Part shown: one piece after another, positions 52,225 through 63,801 of the stretch | How the letters are laid out: each line of letters opens with the position of its first letter | Numbering within the stretch: position 1 is the stretch's first letter | From: Ailanthus altissimus | Taxonomy: Eukaryota > Streptophyta > Magnoliopsida > Sapindales > Simaroubaceae | NCBI GenBank assembly: GCA_946807835.1 | Contig: OX327709.1 | Location: forward strand, 20,585,501 to 20,649,500 | DNA length: 64,000 nt | Direction of reading: 5' to 3' | Notes under the pieces: generated by a model | What the model was told of the DNA's origin: nothing | What the model saw: the letters and a program-made list of their open reading frames with translations, nothing else | Databases searched by the model: none | Translations under genes and position numbers: made by a program

Positions 52225-54650
52225 TATCTTATTCATAGTAGCAGTTTAGTACAGAGTACAGCTTCTCGGGGTTTTAAAGGTGGCAGTGGCAATATTCAAA
52301 GACTTGGAGGATCTCAGACAGGAGAGTCTATCTTTAGTACTGGTGTATAACCTAGAGTTTTATGAGCTAGTAGAGATCCATAGAGGGGTCAGCCAGGTCT
52401 ACCTCGTAGCCAAGCACGTGTATTTTCTTTGACTCAATAAGAGACACAAGCTACCCCAGATGTTGTTACAGGTATGCTAACTATTTTTGGCCGAAAGGCC
52501 CATATTTTAATTGATCCGGGCTCTACGCATTCTTTTATTTCCCATATCTTTACTATGCATACGGATAGAGTGTTAAAACCCTTAGATTGTAACTTGGTGG
52601 TAGTCATATCGGTTGGAGAATCATTATTGGCTGAGAGTGTATTTCAGGGTTGTGTTATCAAAGTGGATAATAGTGAGATGGTAGCAGATTTAATTCCTTT
52701 TGATATACACAATTTTGATGCAATACTTGGGATGGACTGGTTAGCTAATCACCATGCTACTGTAGACTGTTTCCGAAAGGAGGTTATATTCAAAAGACAT
52801 GGAGAGCTTGATATTATATTTTGTGGAGAACGACGAGTTCTTCCATCCTGTGTTATATCTGCTATGACAGCTAAAAGGTTGCTCAAAAAATGATGTCCAG
52901 CCTATTTGGCACATGTTATTGATACCAAAGTCAATTGGGCTACATTAGAAGATATTTCGGTAGTTAGAGATATTTCAGATGCATTTTCTGAAGATCTTTC
53001 AGGCTTACTACCAGAGAGAGAGATTAATTTTGGTATTGATTTGGTTCCAGACACAACTCTTATCTTCAAAGCACCATACAGAATAGCCCCCTCAGAGTTA
53101 AAAGAATTGAAGATTTAGTTACAAGAATTGGTAGATAAGGGTTTCATCAGACCTAGTGTATCACCATAGAGAGCACCGGTATTGTTTGTTAAAAAGAAGG
53201 ATGGAACTTTGAGGCTATACATTGATTATCGGGAGCTAAATAAAGTCATTATACGCAACAAGTACCCACTCCCTCAATTGATGATTTATTTGATCAGTTA
53301 CAGGGTGCAAAGGTTTTCTCAAAGATTGATCTACGATCAGGGTATCATCAGTTAAAGATCAGAGATACTGATGTGTCTAAGACTGCATTCAGAACTTGAT
53401 ATAGGCATTATGAGTTTTTAGTAATGCCATTTGGGTTTACTAATGCTCAAGCTGCATTCATGGACCTTATGAATATGGTATTTTGTCCCTATCTTGATCG
53501 ATTTGTTATAGTTTTTATTGATGATATTCTTGTATATTCACAAAGTACAGAGGAGCATGCAGAGCATTTAAGGATTATGTTACAGATTTTGAGGAATAAA
53601 CAGTTATATGCTAAGTTCAGCAAATGTCAATTCTAACTAGATGAAGTTACATTTCTAGGACATGTGATCTCAGCAGATAGAATTTATGTGGATCCTCAGA
53701 AGATTGAAGCTGTGGTAAATTAGGAGCGACCAACTAGTGTGACAGAAATTAGAAGTTTTCTCAGTCTAGCAGGTTATTATTGGAGATTTGTTAAAGATTT
53801 CTCTAGAATTGCTGCACCGTTTACAAAGTTGACTAAAAAAAATGTAAAGTTTGTATGGACTGATGAATGTGAATGTAGTTTCCAAGAGCTTAAAAAGAGA
53901 TTGACTTCAACTCCTGTTCTTACTTTTTCATCTAGCACCGAAGGATTTATGATTTACAACGATACTTCTAGACAGGGATTAGGTTGTGTATTGATGCAGC
54001 ATGGTAAAGTAATAGCTTATGCTTCTAGGCAGCTTAAAAAGCATGAGTTGAATTATCCAATCCATGATTTAGAATTGGCAACAATAGTATTCGCCTTGAA
54101 GATTTGGAGACATAATCTATATGGTGTTACATGTCAAATCTTCACTGATCACAAATGTTTGAAGTATTTGTTCATACAAAAAGATCTGAATCTGAGACAA
54201 CGGAGATGGTTAAAGCTAATAAAAGATTATGATTGTACGATTGATTATCATCGAAGTAAGGCGAATGTGGTAGCAGATGCACTCAATAGGAAGTCTTTTA
54301 GCTCTATAGCTTATTTGAAGGTGACTAGTCTTCCATTGTTAGTTGAATTAAGATCTATGAGGGTTAAATTATCTGTAAATGAGTGTGGAGTCCTTCTAGC
54401 ACATTTTCAAGTTAGGCCTATGTTGATTGATCAGGTTCGAGAGATGCAAGATCAAGATCCTAATTTAGTTAAACCTAAGCAAAAAGTAAGAAATGGAATA
54501 TGAACTGATTTAACGTTGAAAGTTGATGAGACATTAGTTATGGGTAACAGGCTTTGTGTTCCGAATAACTCAGAGTTAAAGAAGCAGATTTTAGAAGAAG
54601 CTCACAGCTCAGCTTATGCTATGCATCCTGGTAGCTCTAAAATGTATCGT

Positions 54651-55978
54651 TAGGGATGGCAAAAAAATTCGCAAACCAGCTAAAACCCGCCCGCATAGGG
54701 AAGGATTTAGTAAGATTTGGTACGGGTTTGGTATACAAAATTAAAACCCGCAACGAATTTGGTACGGGTATGGTTTTTGTGAAAAATTCACGGATACTCG
54801 CAACAGGTATCCGCACATACTATATTTATAAAAAATAAAAAATATGAGTTGATTATTTTTGCATTTATTTTTATCTCACATAAAAAAAGTCTAGATTTAA
54901 TTTAACATTGCTCATACCATTCAATAAAAATAAATAAAATTAGTTCAAATGGACTAATGATTGTAATTGAAATTAAAAATACAATTATAGCATTTAACAT
55001 AATTAAAATTGGAATTAAAATATTTAATATTTAACGTAATTGGAATTAGATTTGGAATTATAACATTTAACGTAATTGTAATTGTAATTAGAATTAAACA
55101 TTAAACGCAATTGAAATTGGAAATGAAATTGGATTTAGAAAGATAATATTTAATGTAATTGAAATTGAAATTGGATTTGAAATTATAACATTTAACACAA
55201 GAATTATAATATTTAATGTAAATAAAATTAAAATTAGAATTAAAATTAAAATATTTAACGTAATTGAAATTAGATTTGAAATTATAATATTTAACTATCG
55301 AAATTAGAATTATAATTATAACAATTTAATGTAATTGAGATCAAAATTTGATTTAGAGTTATGATATTTAACGTAATTGAAATCGAAATTGGATTTAAAA
55401 TTATGACATTTAACGTAATTGAAATCAAAATTGGAATAAGAATTATAATATTTAACATAATTGATATCGAAATTGAAATTATAATTATAATATTAACATA
55501 ATTAAAATTGAAATTAGATTTGGAGTTATAACATTTAACGTAATTAAAATTGAAATTGGATTTGAAATTATAATATTTAGCGTAATTAAAATTAAAATTA
55601 AAATATTTAACATAATTAAAATTATAACATTTATCGTAATTAAAATTGAGATTAGATTTGAAATTATAACATTTAATGTAATTAAAATTAAAATTGAAGT
55701 TAAAATTATAACATTTAATGTAAAGAAAATTGAAAGTATAATTGATATTATTTTAATTGCTATAATTTAAAAAAATTCAATTAAATTAATATTATAATTT
55801 TATTTTTTATTATATTAATTCAAAGCCCACTTAAAATTCGTGGATAACCCGTTGCGGGTTTGGTAACGATACTCTAAACCTGCAATGAGTTTGGGAAGGA
55901 TATGGTATTTTATGTTTTAAGCGGATATAGATATGGTATTAGAGGTATCCGTCCCAAACTCGCCTGCTACCATCCCTA
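54651..55978. mobile_element. Non-autonomous hAT-type element in the Gypsy integrase
   Basis: The 1328-bp insert starts TAGGGATGGCAA and ends TGCTACCATCCCTA (inverted TAGGGATGG). It is flanked by a perfect 8-bp duplication TGTATCGT (54643-54650 and 55979-55986), the hallmark of hAT transposition. The subterminal parts repeat ACCCG/CGGGT words (AAAACCCGC, TTGCGGGTTTGGTA). It carries no transposase. Its middle is an AT-rich minisatellite. Confidence 0.93.
54950..55740. repeat. AT-rich minisatellite inside the hAT element
   Basis: Around 15-20 degenerate units built on AATTGAAATTGGATTTGAAA followed by TTATAACATTTAACGTAATT. Unit length is about 40 bp with many deletions. Confidence 0.85.
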
Positions 55979-56141
55979 TGTATCGTACTCTGAGAGAACA
56001 TTACTGATGACAAGGTATGAAAAGAGAGATTGTAGAATTTGTATCTCACTGTCTGATTTGTCAGCAGGTTAAGGCAGAACATCAGAGGCCAGCAGGATTA
56101 TCTCAACCACTTCTAGTTCCTGAATGGAAGTAGGAACATAT

Positions 56142-58370
56142 TGTTGGGATTTGTGCTTACGTGCCATCCCTTTTATGTATAAATATTTACTTTATGTTTA
56201 TACATTTATGATTTCAATATATCACTAATTATTTTATTTATAAATATGGTAAGATGCTTGTAACGTTTTAGACATTGTATGATCTGAACGAGCTCGTTCA
56301 GATCAGAACTAAGAGTTAGTAAAATCTAAAGAGTTAGAACCTTGTCTGAAATAGGACAAAAACCTAAAAATATATTAATAATAACATAGTTGCAATGGGT
56401 TGCAAATGGTGCTAAGAAATGTTGTTATGCAAATATGTTCTTAAATTTAATGTTCCTGATCTACCTTCACTAATGCGGGTCTGCTAGTGAAGATCTTAAT
56501 ATATATATAGATCAGTGTATGTCTATATCTAGATAGTCCAGATGGTTAGTCTTAGCAGACCATGAGTTTAGTGGAAACTCGTATAGAGATACAAGTATTC
56601 AGTAAGGACTGAATATTGAACAGACTCACAAAGATCTCCAATAGACATCCCATAAAGCCATCAATAGAGGATCTTTCGAGTTGAGTAGTATTCGTGGTCC
56701 TTAGACCTGAGTGCCACGGTGGACATGTTAGTGATCCATCATACTTTGGTTCCACACATGTTAGATACCTTTCATGGTCTGACCGCTGGGTGTCGCTGGG
56801 TATGGTCCGATGCTAATGGAGTCCGGTGTGTACAGATATGGGATCCATCAACTCAATTGGGTGAGTAAAATATCCTGCAACTCCAAGATTGTATTTCAGA
56901 AAGTCTTATGGCCATAAGCAGACATCCAAGAATTTCTTGGGAAAATAATATCGTGAAAGTTTTTATGGATATTATTTATTGAAATACAAATCTAGAGATA
57001 AGTTTATGGTTGAGCACATGGAGACTTGACGGTGTTGATCTATATCTCCGCTCTTCTAGGATATTTATGATGGAAGGATTATACGAATATGTTATAACCT
57101 CAACTTGTATGGTCTAATGCGCCGTTTTGTAATATCTGTAACATGTGTGTGGGACATTGTTCACGGACGTGTGAAATAGTTTCATATGACAAATCGGGCA
57201 TGGACCTAGAGAGTCTCACAATATGAAGTGTACTCGTTGTGCACTGGGGCGGCGAATTGGATTGAATAATTAATCCAACAATTTCTAGCAAAATAAAAAA
57301 TGTTTCTAGGTTCCTTTTATTATTCACTTGTCAATAATTGAAGGTAAAACAAATTATTGGTTTACAAGAGTTGTTAACCAATAAGAAATTGACAAGTGAC
57401 ATAATCTTGCTCCATAAATTATTTACCTATTTACCTTGCTTGGTAAATATATATATGGTAAATGTAAATAATCAAAATAGTTTTGAATTATTAATATTTT
57501 ATATATTAATCAAATTATTATTATTAATTGGAATAAGTGGCAAACAGCATTTACTAATGGAGAATGCACTTGTTATTAATAATAAGGAAAGTTTACTACT
57601 TTATAATTCTTAAATGATGCACTAAGGAAGTGGTAAAACCACTTAACATTGATTAAATGCCATTTACTCTCTAGAAATTGATTCAATTGGTTAAATCAAA
57701 TTGGTGAGTGAAAAATATGATAGATTAATGTTTGTAATGGCAAACATGGTTAAGTGGTGGTGGAACACTAAGAGAAATCATTCTTTGCACTTAAGAAAGA
57801 ATTGAAAGAGTTCAATGTGTGCAAGATAGAGTGAAATTCGTTCTAGGAGAAAGGAGAGAGAATTGAGAGCTTTTCCTAAGTGTTTTTCTCAAAGTGTTGA
57901 GAGAAAATGCAAAGGCTTACCAAGCTACAACATATAGAGTTGTAAAGAACTGTAGAAAACATCTAATTCTTCTCATCTCTTGGTAGTAATCATAAGGACA
58001 AATTGTTTTAAGTGTTAAAACAATCATTTGCTAGAAATTCAAGGCTGCCATTCTAGCTTCACAATCCCACCGGATTTAGTTGTGAACTAGAATTGTGCAA
58101 GAGAACACTTCAAGGTGAGCTCAACAAATTGAAGCTTGGAGTTCTTGAAGAATTGTAAAGCTACCTTCATATCTGGGTAGGTTATTTATTTGTTATTCAT
58201 TTTATATCATGCATGAAATATATATATATATATGAGATATATATGTACTTGAATGATCATACGTGCTTGAATATGTTACATATTGTTTAATATGTATGAA
58301 TACTTCCCTTGCGTATTTAATTTTTGAAATTGTATACATCTATGCACATCACACACCATATCACACAACA
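56142..58370 (+). repeat. 5' LTR of Copia D (2229 bp)
   Basis: Starts TGTTGGGATTTGTGC and ends TCACACAACA. It is long for Copia, where LTRs are mostly a few hundred bp. The block at about 56650-57260 aligns with the LTRs of element B (8820-9430, inverted). It includes GAGTTGAGTAGTATTCG and GGGTATGGTCCGATGCT words shared in complement. Small open frames on either strand (for example 57100-57327 on -) are not conserved with B and are not genes. Confidence 0.92.
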
Positions 58371-58372
58371 AG

Positions 58373-58384
58373 TGGTATCAGAGC
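58373..58384 (+). other. Primer-binding site of Copia D
   Basis: TGGTATCAGAGC, complementary to the 3' end of initiator tRNA-Met as in most plant LTR elements, two bases after the LTR. Confidence 0.95.
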
Positions 58385-58599
58385 ATACTGATATGGTGTT
58401 TGCTGTTTGATGTTGTTGTAGTTAACATGTTGATGTTATATTGATGAACAACATGATGATGTTTGATTTTAAGCATGTTGATGTTTAAGATTGAACATGT
58501 TGATATTTTATGAATTCTTGGATATGTTGGTATTTAAAATTGTTTATATGATATATGATCATGTTTTAAATCGGTTGATTTGGGTGTCGGAACAGAAGA

Positions 58600-59015
58600 A
58601 AATTGATTTTAGTGCACCGGACACAGTAACAGTGTCCAGCGCTGAGGCGCTAGCTGACGGTCGCTGTGGCGCCAGCCTAATTTTGGCTAGCGCCCCGGCG
58701 ACAATCTATGAGCGCTGCAGTGCCCACATACTAGAATTCAGCGCTGAGGCGCTAGCTTAAGGTCGCTGCGGCGCCGGCCTAATTTTGGCCAGTGCCCCGG
58801 CGACAGGCTATGAGCGCTGCGGCGCCCACATACTAGAATTGAGCGCCTCGGCGCTGGGATATGGCGCTGCAGCGCCGGCTGATATTATGGCCAGCGCCGA
58901 GGCGCTAGATATATGGCGCTGCAGCGCCAGCCCGCTATTTGGCCAGCGCCGCGGCGCTTACTTCTGGGCGTCCCTGCGCCCGGATTAATTTTATGAACGC
59001 TGCAGCGCCTAGCGT
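58600..59015 (+). repeat. GC-rich hairpin repeats in the leader of Copia D
   Basis: Two good 102-bp copies start AGCGCTGAGGCGCTAGCT at 58638 and 58740, followed by shorter degenerate copies up to 59010. Each holds a hairpin with loop TAATTTT: GGCGCCAGCC (58668-58677) pairs with GGCTAGCGCC (58685-58694), and GGCGCCGGCC (58770-58779) with GGCCAGTGCC (58787-58796). An open frame runs through it on + (58491-58988), but it precedes gag and is repeat-derived. Confidence 0.85.
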
Positions 59016-59312
59016 TCATCACTGTTTCTGGAATTTTTTTTAATTTATTTATCATGTTTTGACTTATTTTATTGCTGTATTGTACTTCAATAGTTTTCAT
59101 AACATGATGTGATCATTAAAATATCCTGATAATCACAATGGGAGCCCTATTGGTGGGGGTTAGTTGTGATTGCGTATTTCTTTATGTATAAATGATCTAT
59201 ATTATTCATTTGGATGAAATGAGTATGTAATAAAATCTCTCTTAATCAGATTGTAATATTTTCATTATGAGATAATGTTAAATATGATCCGTCTTATCAA
59301 TACGGTATTAGA

Positions 59313-59646
59313 CAAGTCACTTCGATTCTTTTTCAAGATCGCTAAAGTGTGAGGAATTGATTGGTGTAACTTGGGCTATATCGTTTAAACATTAGATGTG
59401 ATAAATATATGTTAAAGTATTACCCTAGATCGCTAAAGTGTGCGGTTAATAACAATAACATATATTTAATGATTGATAAGTAAATCTGGAATATACTTAT
59501 CCTAGATCGCTAAAGTGTGCGGATAAGATGTGTTTAGGATCAAGTGTTAAGAGTTGCATGAGATGCAATTGATAAGAGTTGTCTACCTTTTGGGTTTACT
59601 AAGGCCTAGATCGCTATAATGTGCGGCTGAAGTAAATGCCAAAGGG
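59313..59646 (+). other. Four stem-loops with identical 18-nt loops, leader of Copia D
   Basis: Loops at 59335-59352, 59426-59443, 59503-59520 and 59607-59624 share TAGATCGCTAAAGTGTGC with few changes. Each has paired arms: 59313-59334 with 59353-59373; 59403-59425 with 59444-59467; 59489-59502 with 59521-59535 (CTTATCC/GGATAAG core); 59586-59606 with 59625-59646 (TTTACT/AGTAAA and GGCC/GGCT). Arm sequences differ between the four while pairing is kept, including G-T wobble pairs. The array ends 200 bp before gag. Confidence 0.8.
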
Positions 59647-59846
59647 ATCCACTTCTCACTATATAGTTTAAAGAATTCTTAAACTATCGTTTTCCCGTGT
59701 AAGAGATTAAAGGGATTACGTAAAATAGTGGGAGGGCGTTTTTAGATTAAAAATTGTATAACTGTTATACCCATGATCTAAAACGTTATCTATTAGTGAT
59801 TGAAATATTCCGCTAACATCTTTTTCTTTTGTCTTGTGAAGATCAA

Positions 59847-62800
59847 ATGGCTTCAAACAACACTTTAGCTCGCATCCTTGATGCGCACCAACTAAAAGGT
59901 GCAGAAAATTATGCTAATTGGCTTATGAATCTCAGAATAGTTCTAGATTCTGAAAAGTTTGGATATGTTATTGATCAGCGCATGCCACAAGCTATTTCTG
60001 ATAATGCTTCCCCAGAAGAAAAGGAGACATATCGGAAATGGTTGGATGACGATTTGAAAGTCAAATCGTACATTCTCGGGTCTATGTCTACGGAGCTCCA
60101 AAGGGAGCATGTCCACATGGACAATGCTGGGAGTATCATGCTCCACCTGAAAGAGTTATTTGGTGACCGACCTCAATTTGAAATGTATAGGGTTGCCAAA
60201 TCACTTTTTCAAGCTAAACTACCCGAGGGCAGTCCAGTAAGTCCTCATGTCCTCAAAATGATTTCATACATTGAGAGGCTGGAGACCATGGATCTCATAC
60301 TGAGCAATGGATTGGGGAATAGCTTGATTCTCCAATCACTTCCAGGGTCATTTGCACCGTTCATAATGAATTACAATATGCAAGGATTGACTCATACTTA
60401 TGCTGAACTGCATAACATGCTAATAACTGCTCAGGAGGACATGAACAAATGGGGCTCGGTCCTCTATGTTCAGGGTGCTTCATCATCTACCCGAAGGACT
60501 TCTAAGAAGTCCAAAGGAAAGAATAAACGAAAAGTAATGCATGCACCTAGAATGGGTCCTCGAAAGCAATACATATCCAAGCACCCACGAAAGAACAAAG
60601 CAAGTGGAAAATGTTTCCATTGCAGTGAGGATGGGCATTAGAAGCGAAACTGCCCAAAGTACCTTGCCATGATTAAGAAGACACCATCAGGTATACACTT
60701 TCCTTTTATTGATATTTCCTTAGCATTTGATGCTAGCTTTGGTTGGGTATTAGATACCGCTTGTCCTTTTCACATCTGCAATGTGTTGCAGGGTCTGAAG
60801 GAAGTTAAAAAGTTACAACCAGGAGAAGTATAGCTTCGTGTTGGAAATGGAGATTTCCTACAGGTCAAGGCTATTGGATGTTTCAATTTGATGCTTCCAT
60901 GTAATAAAATTGTTGTATTGAATAATTGTTATTGTGTGCCAAACATTATCCGGCAAATTATTTCAATTCCTGTATTGGACAATGAAGGATATCATATGCG
61001 TGTTAGGAATCGTTCCTTATGCTTGTATGATTTGAATAATGTTTTATTAGCTGAATGTCAGTTGATAAATGGGCATTACATATTAGATACAACAGGAAAT
61101 GTCATGAATGTGCAAGTGAATGCTAAAAATAGTGCGGGAACTTTAAATGATACAGAATTGTGGCATATGAGATTATGTCATATAGGGGTAAGACGCCTAT
61201 CCCGTCTGGTTAAGGATGGTCGGATACCTGATCTGACCATAGAATCATATCCAGTTTGTTAATCTTGTATTCAAGGGAAAATGACCAAGGCTCCATTTAT
61301 TGGTGTTGGACACCGTGCCACTAATTTATTGGAATTAATACATAGTGATGTATGTGGTCCAATGAATCACACTGCTATGGGTGGTTTTCGATACTTTGTT
61401 ATCTTTATCGATGATCTGTCACGATATGGATATGTGTTTCTTATCAAACACAAGTCAGAAACTTTTGAAAAGTTCAAAGAGTTTCGAAATGAAGTAGAGA
61501 AACAATCCGGAATGTATATCAAATGCCTTAGATCAGATCGAGGGGGTGAATACATGAGCAGTGAATTTTCAGATTATTTAAAGGAGAATGGGATTCTCGC
61601 TCAGTATAGTCCTCCAGGTACTCCACAACACAATGGTGTTTCGGAGATGAGGAATCGGACTTTATTGGATATGGTTCGATAGATGATGAGCTTCACTGAT
61701 CTCCCTGAATATCTATGGGGATATGCACTAGAAACTGCTGCTCATTTATTGAATAGAGTTCTATCAAAAGCCATTCCATCCACTCCACATGAGATATGGA
61801 CTGGAAGGAAACCAAGTCTTAAATATGTTAAGATTTGGGGTTGTCCTGCTTACGTAAAAGTTACGCAACAGGATAAACTTGCACCTAAAGGTTACAAGTA
61901 CAGGTTCATTGAATATCCCAAGAATTCAATGGGATACCAATTCTATGATCCAGAAGAACGAAACGTGTTTGTATCTCGTTATGCCACTTTTCTAAAGAAA
62001 GAGTTTCTCCTGAATCGTAGAGATTGTAGAAAGATTGAGTTAGATGAACTCAATCAGAATGAAAATGAACCAACAATGGAACTTCAGGCTCAATCAAGCA
62101 GAATACCTTTGACACACCCTCCACGTAAGTCAGAAAGGATATCAAGGCCACCTGAAAGGTATGGTTCCATATCTAAAGGTGCTCTTGATGTTTTCTTGAT
62201 TGAAGAAAATGATCCTTTAACTTACAAAGAGGCGATGTTGGACATCGATTCGGGAAAATGGCAAGAGGTCATGAAATCTGAAATTGACTCTATGCATCAC
62301 AATCAAGTCTGGGACTTGGTTGAGCTTCCTGAAGGAATTGTTCCTATCGGTTGTAAATGGATCTACAAGCAGAAGCGTGGACTCGATGGGAAAGTGGAGA
62401 ATTTCAAAGCCCGATTGGTGGCGAAAGGTTATACTCAATGATCTGGGATCGACTATGAGGAAACCTTCTCACCAGTAGCGATGCTTAAGTCAATTCAAAT
62501 TTTACTAGCAATTGCTGCGTATTATGACTATGAAATTTGGCAAATGGATGTGAAAACATCGTTCTTAAATGGATATCTTGAGGAATAAATCTCTATGGAA
62601 CAACCTGAAGGTTTTACATCCAGCCAAACTTCTGGTCTAATATGTAAACTGAAGAAGTCTATCTATGGACTTAAGCAAGCTTCCCGAAGCTGGAATCTTC
62701 GTTTTGATGAGGTAATCAGAGGGTCTGGTTTCATCAAGAACGAAGAAGAATCATGTGTGTATAAAAAGAGTAGTGGGAGTATGGTAGTCTTCTTGGTTCT

Positions 62801-63788
62801 ATATGTGGATGACATACTCATTATCGGAAACGATATTGGTATGTTGCAATCAGTCAAAAGTTACCTAAGTATGAATTTCTCCATGAAGGATTTGGGAGAG
62901 GCTTCCTATATACTAGGTATAAAGCTTTATAGAGATAGAGCTATGAGGCTTATAGGACTCTCCCAATCATCGTACATAGATAATGTCTTGGAAAGGTATA
63001 GTTTCAGTAACTGTAAGACAGTTAACATACCTTTTAGACATGGCATTCATCTTTCGAGGAAAATGTGTCCTCAGAGTAAAGATGAAAAGGTTAGAATGTC
63101 TAGTATACCTTATGCATCAGCTGTAGGAAGTCTGATGTATGCCATGATGTGTACGAGACCTGATATCAATATGGCTGTAAGTGTTACAAGCCGCTATCAG
63201 TCTGATCCAGGCGAAGGCTATTGGATGGCAGTGAAACATGTCCTAAAATATCTTAAGGGTACTAAGGACAAGTTTTTGATTTATGGAGAAAATGACCTAG
63301 TGTTGAGAGGATACACAGATTCAGATTTCCAATCTGATCTAGATGATAGAAAGTCTACATCTGGATATGTATTCATTCTCAATGGTGCTGCAGTCAGTTG
63401 GAAGAGTAACAAACAGTCATCAACTGCTGATTCCACAACAGAGGCAAAATATATTGCAGCATCAGAAGCAGCAAAAGAAACGGTTTGGATACGCAAGTTT
63501 ATCGCTGAACTTGGAATAGTTCCGAGTTCAATGGATCCTATACCATTGTTCTGCGATAACAACGGAGCCATTGCACAAGCAAAAGAGCCAAAAGCACACC
63601 AAAAGTCTAAGCATGTGGAAAGAAAATACCATATCATAAGAGAAATCTTGGCTAGAGGAGATGTAATAGTTCATAGAGTAGACTCTATGAATAATGTAGC
63701 GGACCCACTTACTAAGGCCTTAACTCCAAAAATATTTGAAAGACATGTGGAGTCAATGGGTATAAGATACCATCGTGAATGGCACTAA
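59847..63788 (+). pseudogene. Copia D gag-pol, one frame with six nonsense codons
   Basis: A single frame of 1314 codons starts at ATG 59847. In-frame stops lie at 60639 (TAG), 60831 (TAG), 61260 (TAA), 61680 (TAG), 62439 (TGA) and 62586 (TAA); I see no frameshift. Order: gag (QLKGAENYANWLMNLRIVL), zinc knuckle CFHCSEDGH then a stop where Trp is usual then KRNC (60609-60650), protease LDTACPFH (near 60750), GAG-pre-integrase LWHMRLCHIG...C.SCIQGK, and integrase. The integrase Asp-Asp-Glu are in HSDVCGP, RSDRGGEY and GVSEMRNR. RT follows (KQKRGLDGKVENFKARLVAK; LYVDDILIIG at 62800-62829) and RNase H (YTDSDFQSDLDDRKSTSG, TEAKYIAASEAAKE, CDNNGAIA). Catalytic residues are all present. The six stops should prevent a full polyprotein. 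Confidence 0.92.
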
Positions 63789-63800
63789 AGCAAGTGGGAG
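63788..63800 (+). other. Polypurine tract of Copia D
   Basis: AAGCAAGTGGGAG directly follows the pol stop codon and precedes the 3' LTR; element B has the homologous GAGCAAGTGAGAG. Confidence 0.85.
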
Positions 63801-63801
63801 T

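Larger units (their letters stand above)
50943..56141 (+). mobile_element. Gypsy (Ty3-type) element body, truncated by Copia D
   Basis: The primer-binding site TGGTATTAGAGC (50943-50954) is followed by gag from about 51041. The gag core (AESWLTRIERIFDVM..., LEGGAYHWW) is at 51368-51860 and the zinc knuckle CYHCGQAGHLRRDC at 52183-52224. Protease LIDPGSTHSFIS is near 52510 and GMDWL near 52730. RT runs 52930-53700 ([30 protein letters not shown] at 53511-53540), then RNase H ([10 protein letters not shown] near 54137, ADALNRKS). Integrase follows with its zinc finger split by a hAT insertion and is then cut off by Copia D at 56142. Stops and frameshifts disable it. Motifs fit a plant chromovirus of Tekay/Del type; a chromodomain is not in view. 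Confidence 0.88.

Noticed and set aside
58491..58988. Open frames through the GC-rich leader of Copia D
   Set aside because: Repeat-derived, not followed by gag in frame, and the homologous leader of B has a different repeat unit. The hairpin explanation fits better.
59313..59646. CRISPR-like array
   Set aside because: Repeats with spacers superficially, but spacers pair with each other as stems, and the context is a plant retrotransposon leader.
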